From positions 54,640,001 through 54,704,000 of the forward strand of contig JADMNL010000028.1 in the NCBI GenBank assembly GCA_016271365.2: a stretch of 64,000 bases of DNA, in the 5' to 3' direction. Below are positions 1-11,189 of the stretch, piece by piece. Under the pieces are notes generated by a model, which worked only from the letters and a program-made list of their open reading frames with translations, did not search any database and had not been told where the DNA came from. The DNA comes from Neoceratodus forsteri. Taxonomy: Eukaryota > Chordata > Ceratodontiformes > Ceratodontidae. Both the position numbers and the translations under genes were made by a program. Numbering within the stretch: the first letter of the stretch is position 1; each line of letters begins with the position of its first letter.

Positions 1-2040
1 ATGTTAGCTACTGTCACCACTGAGTATGAGTCTGTCTGCCCTCTGGACCACCTCTGGGACTGATGTTAGCCACTGCCACCACTGAGCATGAGTCTGTCCA
101 CCCCCAGACCACCACCACTGGGACTGATGTTAGCCACTGCCACCACTGAACATGAGTCTGTCTTCCCCCCCAGACCACCACCACCACCACTGGGACTGAT
201 GTTAGCCAGTGCCCCCACTTAGCTTGAGTCTGTCTGCCCTGGACCAAAACCACCAGAACTGATGTTAGCCACTGCCACCACTAAGCACGAGTCTGTCTGC
301 CCCCCTAGACCACCACCGAGACTGATGTTAGCTACTGCTACCACTAAGCATGAGTCTGTCCATCCCCAAGACCACCACTGCCAGGACTGATGTTAACTAC
401 TGCCACCACTGAGCATGAGTCTGTCCGTCCCCAGGATCACCACCACCAGGACTGATGCTAGCCACTGCCACCACTGAGCATGAGTCTGTCCATCCCCAGG
501 ACCACCACCACTGGGACTGATGTTAGCTACTGCCACCACTGAGCATGAGTCTGTCCATCCCCAGGACCACCACTGCTGGGACTGATGTTAGCTACTGCCA
601 CCACTGAGCATGAGTCTGTCTGTCCCTCTTGGACCACCACCACCACCGGGACTGATGTTAGCCACTGCCGCCACTGAGCATGAGTCTGTCTGTCTGTCCC
701 CAGGATCACCACTGCCGGGACTGATGTTAGCTACTGCCACCACTGAGCATGAGTCTGTCCATCCCCAGGACCACCACTGCCAGGACTGATGTTAGCTACT
801 GCCACCACTGAGCTTGAGTCTGTCTGCCCCCCTAGACCACCACCGAGACTAATGTTAGCTACTGCCACCACTAAGTATGAGTTTCTCCATCCCCAGGACC
901 ACCACTGCCAGGACTGATGTTAGCTACTGCCACTACTGAGCATGAGTCTGTCCATCCCCAGGACCACCACCACTGAGACTGATGTTAGCTACTGCCACCA
1001 CTAAACATGAGTCTGTCTATCCCCAGGACCACCACTGTCACTGGGACTGATGTTAGCCACTGCCACCACTGAGCATAAGTCTGTCCATCCCCAGGACCAC
1101 CACTGCCACTGGGACTGATGTTAGCCACTGCCATCACTAAGCATGAGTCTGTCTGCCCCCCTGGACCACCACCACCACTGGGACTGATGTTAGCCACTAC
1201 CACCACTGAGCATGAGTCTGTCTGCCCTCCCAGACCACTACCATCACTGGGCTGATGTTAACCACTGCCGCAACTTAGCGTGAGTCTGTCCACCCCCAGG
1301 ACTACCACTACCAGGAGTGATGTTAGCCACTGCCACCACCGAGCATGAGTCTGTCCATCCCCCGGACCATCACCAGGACTGATGTTAGCCACTGCCACAT
1401 CTTAGCATGATTCTGTCTGCACCCAGACCACCACCACCACCACCACCACCACCGTCACTGATGTTAGCCACTGCTACCACTAAGCATGAACCTGTTCACC
1501 CCCTGAAAGACCACCACCACTGGGACTGATGTTAGCCACTGCCACCACTGAGCATAAGTCTGTCCATCCCCAGGACCACCACTGCCACTGGGATTGATGT
1601 TAGCCACTGCCACCACTAAGCATGAGTCTGTCTGCCCTCCTGGACCACCACCACTACTGGGACTGATGTTAGCCACTACCACCACTGAGCACAAGTCTGT
1701 CTGCCCTCCCAGACCACTACCATCACTGGGACTGATGTTAACCACTGCTGCCACTTAGCATGAGTCTGTCCACCCCCAGGACTACCACCACCAGGAGTGA
1801 TGTTAGCCACTGCCACCACCGAGCATGAGTCTGTCCATCCCCCGGACCATCACCAGGACTGATGTTAGCAATTGCCACATCTTAGCATGAGTCTGTCTGC
1901 CCCCAGACCACCACCACCACCGTCACTGATGTTAGCCACTGCTACCACTAAGCATGAACCTGTTCACCCCCTGGAAGACCACCACGACTCGGACTGATGT
2001 TAGCCACTGCCACCACTGAGCATGAGTATATCCAGACCAC
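1..2040. repeat. GC-rich minisatellite, ~60-bp unit
   Basis: About 30 tandem copies of a degenerate unit of roughly 60-72 bp, each containing GATGTTAGCCACTGCCACCA, then a GAGCATGAGTCTGTC-like core and a CCCCAGGACCACCACCA-like tail. Unit length varies because an internal CCA/CAC run expands, for example to a long (CAC)n near 1,430-1,455. The array is already running at base 1, so its left edge is outside the window. It decays at about 2,040. Open frames on the minus strand through the array come from low stop density and are not genes. Confidence 0.95.
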
Positions 2041-2417
2041 CACATACATCAGCCACAGACATAAAGCTTCTTAATATTTAAACCATAAAGTGAGTATATG
2101 TACTAATGTTTGTTAGAAGAAATACAAAATCACACATGTCCTCACAATGCAAAGCATCATGGGCTGCATAAGCAAAGCATCACAGAATATTATGCTGGTT
2201 CAACTTTAAGCAGAAATATATGGTGCAGAAAGGCCTCTCACACAGTTTGCAATGGGTGCCAACAGAAGACATAGACATGTGTTTTGTCCTAAGAGGACTC
2301 ATCAGTATGCCTTGTCTGCTTGACATCACAGTGGAATGAACCAGCTACCCTAAGATGGTCTATCTGGGTTATGTTGTGGGGAACCCAATTAAAGCAAAAA
2401 ACAATTTAAAAGACAAA
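2041..2417. other. No recognisable feature
   Basis: AT-rich single-copy-looking sequence between the minisatellite and the LTR element. It ends with CAAA at 2,414-2,417, the left copy of the LTR element's target duplication. I see no gene or repeat in it. Confidence 0.5.
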
Positions 2418-3903
2418 TGTAACCCCTTGTTACCTGGGGTTACTAGAATCCCAGTAAGACCTAGTGGTAGGCAGAGATGGCAGCTTGTGAAACTCCAGTT
2501 AAATGGGTTTCACACTGTCTCACTCTGTTCTCAGTCTCAGCTGAGACTGAGGGATGACATCACCAATAGAACTTTTGCAGCTGCATGAGCCACATTGGAA
2601 TCTGCAGCAGAGGGAGTTAGATAGAATGTTGGGAGATTTCAAAGGGAAGAGTTCAGTTCCAGTTTTGGCTTCAAGTAAGAAGGAGTCAGTGTCAAGTGGT
2701 GGAGACCGCTGTTCAGGTCTCAGTGCCCCCTCCCTCTGGGGGGATGTAATGATCCCCATGCAGATTCCTGGGGCAATCCCCTTAATTTTGCCAGAAGGAA
2801 GAAACAGCTGCCTATTTCAGTTCAGTTTTTGTTTTGAAAAGTTAGAAGATTTGTGATTCACCTGTGGGGCACCTGCATCTAAAGGGTGAGTATTTGCTCT
2901 AACATGAGAGGGCAAAAAATGTGTTTCTTCAGCCTGGGACATGTGAGGAAATCTAGGGATTGAGCTACAATTTGGGAAGCCTATAGGACTAGGTCAAACA
3001 AATGGAGTAGTGTCAAATGCTAGAGTGATGTGTGATTTCAAGTAAATTGTAGAGGGGATGCGATGGTTCATCTACCATTTAATCTACATTCAGAAGTTTC
3101 AGTTTTCCAGAGAAATGGCCAGGTATGGGCTGTGGAGCTGGAGGGAGACACACCCTCCATCTTTAGTAACCAGGTCCACCTCTATGGATTTCAGCTGTGG
3201 TTGCTACTTTGCCTCATGCACTTGGCCAGTGATGGGGGAAGTACACAGACGTGGGTTGCAAAAGGGAAAATCTCTCCAGCAGTCATAGACTCTAAGTGAT
3301 GTGGGAGCCACAACAAGTGTAAAGAAAAATTCTCTTTGTGTGAGAGAGAGAGAGTCATAAGAGGTAAGGAGGAAATCTCTCTAGGAGTCACAGACTCTAA
3401 GTGGTGTGGGGAGCCATGACAGGATAATTGGTTCATTTTTCCAATGGACTGTGGATCAAGTAGCCTGTGGGGGGAGCCGGGCCAGTCAGGCTGTGTACTC
3501 AAAGCACGTGCAAGTCTGGGCTGTGTGTCTGGTGGGTCCAGAGCCTGAAACCAGTATAATTGGTTCACTCTTCCAATGGACTGCGTTGTAGTCTCTAATC
3601 TGCATTTGGAAAATGCAACAGGAAATGTAGCCCCATTGGGGTCTATCTATGTTTTGTTTTGTTCAGCTAGTTTATGAATTAAAGCCACACTGAAGAATCC
3701 CATTCTTGATTCTGGACATTACAGTTATTGCTTCCTGTGTTCGGATTTACTTGGGTGCCCCTGTGCAGAGTAGCCAAACCTAGGTCCCACTGTGCCGAGT
3801 AACCTCATCCTCCCTGAACCCAGGTCCCCACCAGGTACTGCTGTCAGCTTCAACAGCATGCCACCTGTCATTTTGGCAAAAAAGGCAGGGGTCAGGGATT
3901 ACA
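2418..3903 (+). repeat. 5' LTR
   Basis: Begins TGTAACCCC and ends GGGATTACA. It aligns along its full length with the repeat at 7,934-9,408. At the place where the 3' LTR has a TATAAA box this copy has diverged (GATGTAATGATCC near 2,746). Downstream is a strong splice-donor-like site, AAAGG/GTGAGT near 2,887. The polyadenylation signal matching that of the 3' LTR is degenerate here (AATTAAA near 3,677). Confidence 0.88.
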
Positions 3904-5380
3904 AAAATGGAGGCACTGCTTTGGATTTTGTTCGGAAAGGAAGGTGCTTGGGCAAGGGGGCTAGCGTTTTGGCTATCTGGCAGTGAGTAGCCCAAAAAGC
4001 TGAAGAAATTTCCTTAGTGTGTGTTGCTATGTGCTGTAACTCTTGTGCTACTGTTTAAAATTTGCCAACTGTTTACCAAGGAAATGTAAAGCCAAAGAGT
4101 GCGCCCTTGTCCTGCATCATCAAAGGTGCTTACAGTGTTTTTGTCTGCTTTTAAAATGAACTGTGGTAAATAAAAGTGTGGAAGACTAGGGGTAGCAACA
4201 TGAAAATTGTACCCTGGACATTTGAAATGCTTTTAAAATGAATTGTTGTGAAGGAAAGTGTGGAAGACTAGGGGTAGCAAAGGAAAAATGATGCCCTGGA
4301 CATTGGAAATGCTTTCTGAGTGAATTGAGAGACTGCAGAGTAAATGGCTATGTTATATGACTGAAATGGGCTCCCTCCATGGAGTCAGTTGAAAAAAAAA
4401 AGTTGCATTCTGCAGTTTAAATTTGCCTGCTCGATGATCGCCATGAGGAGAAGAGCCCTTGCGAGAAATAAGAGGCTCATTTGCATGGCGTCGTGTGGTT
4501 GGTCAGGCTGTAATCAGTCCGGCCCCTCAGCTAGCTCTAGAGAGACTGCCCCAGCATTCCAGAGGGAGTGAGGGTGCAGTGCATGTACTGGCAGTGAAGG
4601 AGCATCGTGGAGAGTTCAAAGTGTTGTAAACAGTTTAAAAATTGACTTTTTTGCTTAAAATTGGGCTCAACTTGCTAATCGATCGTCAGGATTGAAAATT
4701 TGGTGTTTAAAACAACGATCGCTAGGACTGCCTGCCCCTTTGTTTACTGAGGACTTCAAGAACTGGCTGCAGGCTGTTTTTCCCCATCGCCGCAAGTTGC
4801 TACTGATAACAGTAAGTAAACATTCAAGAAACTGCTCAAACAGTGATTTTCAGTCTGTGCCATATAAATGTGTGTGCAGCAGTGTAGTCACTTTGAAAGT
4901 AATGACTGTGTGAAGTCCTACCAGCCAGTGCAAGTCTGTTAAGCCATTGACTGTGTGCATAGCAATGAATTTAGCCTCAGTTTAAAGTTTGTAGCCAGAG
5001 AGAGACTGTGGGTTGTAGAAAAGTGCAGCACTATTAAAAGCAGGCAATCCTGTGCTAAAAACCTGAAGCTCTTAAGGGACTGTAAATAAAATAAATGATA
5101 CCAGCATGTAAAAAGTCCAAGGAAAATCCTGTAAATGTGTTTAAAGCAAGACCAGAGCAAGTTGTACAGTTTGAGTAAAAGTTATCAGTAGCTTGTGTAA
5201 ATCGGGTGCGCAGTTGCGTGACCCAGATTCTAAATGTTGATGCACAGGAGTTCTGCCACCGCCATTACAGGGTGGGATAGTAAAGTAAACACAGCAGCAG
5301 AGGAGCCATTTTAAAGCTAAAGAGTGTGTTCAATAAAGTGGGACTTTCAGTTACAGTGAACTTTTGTTTATTTTTCTGCA
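3904..5380 (+). other. LTR-element interior, 5' part, non-coding
   Basis: No long reading frame. A primer-binding site is not obvious just inside the 5' LTR; the nearest TGG is TGGAGGCACTGC at about 3,908. A tandem duplication of about 83 bp lies at 4,150-4,313, sharing GTGTGGAAGACTAGGGGTAG in both copies. A donor-like AACA/GTAAGT sits at 4,811 and a strong acceptor-like tract, TTTATTTTTCTGCAG, ends at 5,381, with an ATG 2 bases later. These would allow a spliced transcript from the LTR, but splicing is inferred from consensus only. Confidence 0.5.
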
Positions 5381-5383
5381 GTT

Positions 5384-6186
5384 ATGGCCTCAGGACCAGC
5401 TCGTTACCTGGATCATGCCTAGGTTGCAGTAACAGCAGCAGTAATTAGACTGAGGGATATTGAAAAGTGGTGCTATGGAGGACAACTGCCTCCTCATGTG
5501 GCGGTTCCTGGATATCCAGTGCATCTATGCCAAATAAGCTTGGAAGCTGGAAGGGACATCTTCATGATTCCTCACTGTGCTGGATGCCTACAAAAATATG
5601 GCTAGTATAAAGCGCATCCAATTTGTTTGGCTCCCACGTGGACAAAAATTCAGGAATCTGCAGTTGGCAGCACATAGCACCAGGCGGAGCCTGTAGAGGA
5701 AGGCCCCTCGGGGGAGTGTGGCACAAAGCTAGAGGGTGCAGAGTTAGAGATAGAACCAGAAGTTGAAGTTTCAGATGCTGGATCCCAGAAAGAAAGTTCA
5801 GATAAAGCATCAATAGACCCCTGGGGGGGCCTAGCCCAAGTCTCTTAGGTGAAGATGAGATGTGTGAGGCCTTTGACTGGGAGGTGTTGACCTCTGCGCC
5901 TAGTGATGAGTGGATAGTCTCAGGGGTGAGAACTACTGCTCACTCCTGGGCTCAGATCCTCAGTGAAGAGGAAGATGAGGGGGGACCTATGTGGCCTTGT
6001 GAAAAAGGAACGGGTACACAGCCTCAAGATCTTGCCTCGGAGATATGTATGGAAGAAAGTGGTGATGCCACTGTTCTGGCTTTGCAGGAGGAAGAAGTCA
6101 ATGGTCCATTTCTAATTTCCTTAAGGATGTGTAGCTGGCAGAACCAGGACTGTCTACCCCCGGCCAGGCCAGCGGTCTCAGATTGA
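5384..6186 (+). pseudogene. Decayed acidic reading frame of LTR element
   Basis: Starts with an ATG directly after the acceptor-like tract. It has several stops and at least one frame change before the open stretch at 5,860-6,186, which gives 108 codons. The open stretch is strongly acidic, with runs such as SEEEDEGG and QEEEV, and rich in Trp and Ser. The segment before it (about 5,690-5,845) is also acidic. Its place, roughly 1.5-2.5 kb before the 3' LTR, is where complex retroviruses keep accessory or transactivator genes, and acidic activation-type regions fit that. I could not recognise a family, so function is unassigned. A captured host exon is an alternative. Confidence 0.35.
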
Positions 6187-6530
6187 CCAAAGCAAGTAAA
6201 GAGGAGAGACTGATTCGTAGGAAGGCAAATAAGATCTATAGTATGACCTTTCCTACCTTTCCTCTGAAAGTCTGGGAGGAGATTGAGAACTGCAGGAAAT
6301 CTTGGATCAGGGATGAAGCAATGAAAAGTGTGCATCCTGGGGCCAACAAGCATGTAAAGAATAGACTGTTCCACGAAAAGTATACCCAGTGGAAGAGAGG
6401 CAGGACACTGTTTATGGACAGCGTGAGAGTGGTAGATGGAGAGGGACATGAAATCTTCCACTGTGTGAATTATGTGTGCCCAGATGGGGTAATAATTCAA
6501 GCCCCTGACCCCCAGTACTATTGGCCTTAG
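6183..6530 (+). pseudogene. Basic reading frame of LTR element, unknown family
   Basis: A 115-codon open frame directly after the acidic frame, overlapping its stop and lying in another phase, so the two may be one ancestral gene split by a frameshift. No ATG begins it; the first codon of the open stretch is TTG. It is Lys/Arg-rich at the start (EERLIRRKANK), has several Trp and Tyr, and ends in a Cys-containing hydrophobic segment (FHCVNYVCPDG) and a Pro-rich tail. No catalytic motif is visible. It could be the DNA-binding half of a regulatory protein of the parent element, or non-functional sequence. Confidence 0.35.
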
Positions 6531-7933
6531 TGCAAGGACGTCCCAACAAATGTGCCCGTGCCTACAAAATGGAGAACCGAGCAGTCGTAGTCAATACTGC
6601 CACACCAGACTGTGAAGTGCCCTTATTGATCCGCCAATATGAATATCCAGGGCTCAGGTGCCCCACATTCATCAGTCAACAGTGTACTAGCCTTTCCAGA
6701 AACCATCAACTGGCCCACCAGATGACTTCAGATCCAGAGCGGACACCATCCCAGCTGCATCCTGTTCATCGTCTGGTGATCTGATGACATTGGACCAGCT
6801 GTTTTCTTTTGTTTCTGTTCTAAGGTTCCATCTCCAGAGATGACATCAACCCAGCTGTTCCCAGTTGTGCCCTTCTGTGGTTCCCAGAAGGTGTCCACCC
6901 AGCTGTATCAGAAGTAATGCTGCTAGGGATAGTCTTCGGCCGAGGTGCAGGTTGGTGCTGAGTCTTGTACTACAAGTGGCTGGTAAGTCTGAACTTTTCT
7001 ATCTTTATGACATTGCAGTACACACCCTACACTATAGACTTCAAAAATGTGTGAACTGTCCACAAAGACTCTCCCTTTCGGGACTTTGGCCTGTTAGAAC
7101 TGTGCTTCACCAGGCTCCAGCCCAGGAGAGACTCTTTATTGGACTAGCCTTCGGGCCTTGTGGTCATTAGATGGGATTTTAGGGCACTCCATCCCCCTAA
7201 ATGTGTATTGCAAATAATGCTGTTTTCTAATGTAAATACTGTTTTCCTACCTTTTTCTAAAAAATCTTTTTGGGATTTTTCAGTGTTTTGATGGTAGGGG
7301 TCTAGGTAGACTGTGTATGCAGATTAGGAGTGTGTTTTGTCTTTCTTTTTCTTACAGGTGTTCCTGGGAAGACAGAAGAGAAGACAAGAAGAGGAGGAGG
7401 GACTCATCAGAGTTCCTCATCAGTGCTTTATTGTTTAGAAATTTAAAGTACTGTGGTATTGTTATGCTTATTGCTGTATTAACCCTTTCCTTCCACAGGT
7501 GTGGTTGTGGGGGTAGGGAGGAGGCAATAATGTGGTATTTTTAATAGTGTGGTTGCAGGTTTCCCAAGGTCAGGGAGGTCCCTGGGTTGTTTTTGTTTTG
7601 GAATATTATGTTAGAGGCAGATAGGTTTTCCCTAGAGGGTTTGGGGGGATAGACTGGCTGTGGTTCTGAGTGGCCATGTGGACTGCAGTGCTGATCTATC
7701 AGGGCTATGCTGTGGATAGTTCTACCAGAGCCACTTGGTGTCCATAGTAAGTGGATAGTGTAGAGGATGATATGTCAGCTACAGACCTCTAGGCCCTTAG
7801 TGTTGCCTGCCTGTGCTTGCACATGGTAGGAGGGGGCCTGATCACCCCCCTCCGCAGGTAGCACATAGGGTGGGATGGCCTAAGACTGGGTAAATAATGA
7901 CTGCGGACAGTCATTTTCCTGGTCAAGGGTGAG
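6531..7933 (+). other. LTR-element interior, 3' part with intron-like segment
   Basis: No convincing gene. A donor CTG/GTAAGT at 6,983 and an acceptor with a good pyrimidine tract (TTTCTTTTTCTTACAG, ending 7,357) would define an intron of 375 bp. After it comes a very basic short stretch (EDKKRRR in one frame). No clear polypurine tract is visible just before the 3' LTR at 7,934. Confidence 0.4.
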
Positions 7934-9408
7934 TGTAACCCCCTTGTTACCCAGGGTTACTAGAATCCCAGTAAGACCTAGTGGTAGGCAGGGAAGGCAG
8001 CTTGTGAAACTCCAGTTAAATGGGTTTCACGCTGTTTCATTCTGTTCTCAGTCTCAGCTGAGACTGAGGGATGACATCACCAATAGAACTTTCACAGCTG
8101 CATAAGTCACATTGGAGTATGCAGCAGAGAGAATTATATAGAATGTTGGGAGATTTCAAAGGGAAGAGTTCAGTTCCAGTTTTGCCTTCAAGTAGGAAGG
8201 AGTCAGTGTCAAGTGGTGGAGACTGCTGTTCGGGTCTCAGTGCCCCCTCCCTCTGCAGGGGGGATATAAAGATCCCCATGCAGATCCCTGGGGCAATCCC
8301 CTTAATTCTGCCAGGAGGAAGAAACAGCTGCCTATTTCAGTTCAGTCTTTGTTTTGAAAAGTTGGAAGATTTGTGATTCACCTGTGGGGCACCTGCAACT
8401 AAAGGGTGAGTGTTTGCTCTAACATGAGAGGGCAAAAAATGTGTTTCTTCAGCCTGGGACATGTGAGGAAATCTAGGAATTGAGCTACAATTTGGGAAGC
8501 CTATAGGACTAGGTCAAACAAATGGAGTAGTGTCAAATGCTAGAGTGCTGTGTGATTTCAAGTAAATTATAGAGGGGATGTGACAGTCCATCTACTATTT
8601 AATCTACATTCAGAAGTTTCAGTTTTCCAGAGAAATGGCTGGGTATGGGCTGTGGGAGCTGGAGGTGGGCACCCCCTCCATTTTAAGTAAATTGGTCCAC
8701 CTCTATGGATTTCTGCTGTGGTTGCTACTTTGCCTCATGCACTTGGCCAGTGATGGGGGAAGTACCCAGACGTGGGTTGCAAAAGGGAAAATCTCTCCAG
8801 GAGTCACAGACTCTAAGTGGTGTGGGGAGCCACAACAAGTGTAAAGAAAAATTCTCTTTGTGAGAGGGGAGTCATAAGAAGTAAGGAGGAAATCTTTTTA
8901 GGAGTCGCAGACTCTAAGTGGTGTGGGGAGCCACAACAGGATAATTGGTTCATTCTTCCAATGGACTGTGGATCAAGTGGCCGGCAGGGGAGCCGGGCCA
9001 GTCAGGCTGTGTACCCAAAGCACATGCAAGCCTGGGCTGTGTGCCTGGTGGGTCCAGACCCTGAAAACAGTACAATTGGTTCATTCTTCCAGTGAACTGT
9101 GTTGTAGTCTCTAATCTGCATTACCAAGAAATGTAGCCCCATGGGGGTCCATCTATGCTTTGTTTTGTTCAGCTAGTTTGTGAATAAAAGCCACACTGAA
9201 GAATCCCATTCCTGGTTCTGGACATTACCGTTATTGCTTCCTGTGTTCGGATTTACTTGGGTGCCCCTGTGCAGCGTAGCCAAACCTAGGTCCCCCTGTG
9301 CCAAGTAACCTCATCCTCCCTGAACCCAGGTCCCCACCAGGTGCTGCTGTCAGCTTCAACAGCATGCCACCTGTCATTTTGGCCAAAAGGCAGGGGTGAG
9401 CGGTTACA
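7934..9408 (+). repeat. 3' LTR
   Basis: Begins TGTAACCCCC and ends GCGGTTACA, followed by the CAAA target duplication. It has a TATAAA box at 8,265-8,270 inside a small palindrome (GGGGATATAAAGATCCCC, with one extra G), a donor-like AAAGG/GTGAGT near 8,405 and a polyadenylation signal AATAAA near 9,183 followed by a TGTGTT-rich stretch. If the TATA box and poly(A) signal are real, R would be about 900 bp, unusually long. Confidence 0.88.
8265..8270 (+). promoter_or_regulatory. TATA box of the 3' LTR
   Basis: TATAAA centred in the dyad GGGGATATAAAGATCCCC region. The 5' LTR copy has mutated here, so the 5' LTR promoter is probably weaker or dead. Confidence 0.5.
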
Positions 9409-9412
9409 CAAA

Positions 9413-11155
9413 GAACCGTCTGTTTCACTTTGTTTAGCTGTATGTTTTGTTTTCTGCAGCTTTTCAATGGTCAAACACATACGGTACACTTATTTTGTTT
9501 TTTTTACAGGTTAACCAAAAAAGTCTCTTCACTGAAACAAGGTGGGAATGGTACTGCAGCTGTACCATACAGAGGAACCTATAGAATATCAATTTGAAAT
9601 CCATTCTTGTAAGTATGAAGATTTTATTTCATCCGTTTAATTGTTTTGGAAAGACTGCATCAAATGTGAATGAGTACAATTCATAAACTAGGTGACACGT
9701 GTACGTCACCAAAACTGTTTCTGTAAGATATCATTCATGCACTGTATTCTGAACTTGCAGCTGTGCAGCCCTGCTCATGACAGTGTTGAAAAGGTTGCAC
9801 ATAAGTTGTGTTACTTGACAAGATGTGGTTTTAAAATGCAGCTTGACTTGAGATTGAGAACCAGGGAGGGACAAATAACAATTAAGTTGTAAGAACTCAT
9901 TCATTTTTTTTGGAAACTTCCAGAAGCTTTGTTGTTCTGTTGAAGTGGTCTTATCCAAACAAGTTCTTCAACATCAGGCCTCCCTCCCCCAGGCAGGGGC
10001 ACACATGCAACATGCAGAAGTAATTTCATTAGATGACCATGGTCATCGTAAACAACAACCGGACTCCAGAAGGATACAGATAAAATCTGTGAAGAGGTAA
10101 CACAATAAGAAACCATTACAGACAAAGCTGCAAATATGCTTCCACCCCTCCAAAAAAAAATACTTACTTTTATGTGCTAGAGAGTTATCCATTTCAAATT
10201 TCAACACAAAACATTCTCATCAAGCACTGGAATGTGCACACCAACAGTTTCTGTGACCTGTGATAAAGAACGATACCATGAGTACATGTCCATGTCAACC
10301 CCCCTCACCTACAAACTACAGAAATATATACCTATATATATCGACTCACAAAAGCTACTATTAGTGTACAACCAAAGGGCACCCTTCCATCCAGTTGAGA
10401 TGATCACATTGCATTTGCTCTAATCGACACATTCGACCAGCAACAGTTCACTCACAGTCATCATTTTGTTCTGGGGGACTTTGTATGTGCTGAAATAATC
10501 CCATTTCACTTTGTTGCCACTTGTCAATTTTCTGCACACAAGGATGATGCATTGTGGGCAAGCAGAAAACATCTGGGGACTCTGTGCCACCACTGCATGC
10601 ATGCCTGAGTGTGCCATTAATTCTGGGGGACTTTGTACATGGTGAAACATTCTCATTTCACTTTGTTACCACTTGTCAATTTTCTGCACACAAGGAGGAT
10701 GCATTTTGTGTGTTATGTGATTGTGAGCTCATGATGTCATACTGATATTGTCATTTAAAGAAGCAAGAATGTTGTGACAGTTTCGAACTGCACTTTTTTA
10801 TGATACTATGCATTGCCACAGCCACTAGATACCTCCAAGCTGTGACTTGAATGATACACTTCTTTTCACAATTTCTGTCTGCTTTACTTAGTTGACTACT
10901 TTTTTCATGAATTAAAAAAATGAGCACACCTTTCAATATTGTTCTGACTAGGTTTGTATTTATTTGCAGCTGCTTTTCAATAAGCATTGTTCTGTGGTGT
11001 CATAAAACACTGCCTGCTGCATAACTGTTAATTTACAATAGAAGTGATATATAACAGCTAACTGTTGTGATGGAGAAATGCAGTGGAAAACACTGACAAA
11101 GAGCTAGTCAACACCAGTTTAAAAGGAATGCTTCTTTCATTATTTCACACATGAA
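9413..11155. other. Intergenic, with a ~90-bp direct duplication
   Basis: No gene. Two segments at 10,467-10,556 and 10,621-10,705 are near copies: both run from GGGGGACTTTGTA to CTGCACACAAGGA, at a period of about 154 bp. The rest is AT-rich and shows nothing I can name. Confidence 0.6.
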
Positions 11156-11189
11156 ACAAGCATTTGTCAATGCTGAATGTTGATTGCGT

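Larger units (their letters stand above)
2418..9408 (+). mobile_element. LTR retroelement with 1.48-kb LTRs, coding capacity decayed
   Basis: Two long direct repeats (2,418-3,903 and 7,934-9,408) both start TGTAAC and end in TTACA, as LTRs do. The pair is flanked by the same 4 bp, CAAA, at 2,414-2,417 and 9,409-9,412, so this is a complete insertion. The interior is only 4.03 kb. I find no gag, protease, reverse transcriptase, integrase or envelope motifs in it. It holds small acidic and basic reading frames (5,860-6,530) and splice-like signals. By eye the first 200 bp of the LTRs differ at roughly 8%, so the insertion is not recent. The 4-bp target duplication is seen in several retroviral genera and some Gypsy elements. 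Non-autonomous (LARD-like) or internally deleted endogenous retrovirus are both possible. Confidence 0.85.

Noticed and set aside
14..1754. Minus-strand open frames of 60-96 codons in the first 2 kb
   Set aside because: They lie inside the minisatellite, repeat its unit as peptide, and shift frame with unit length.
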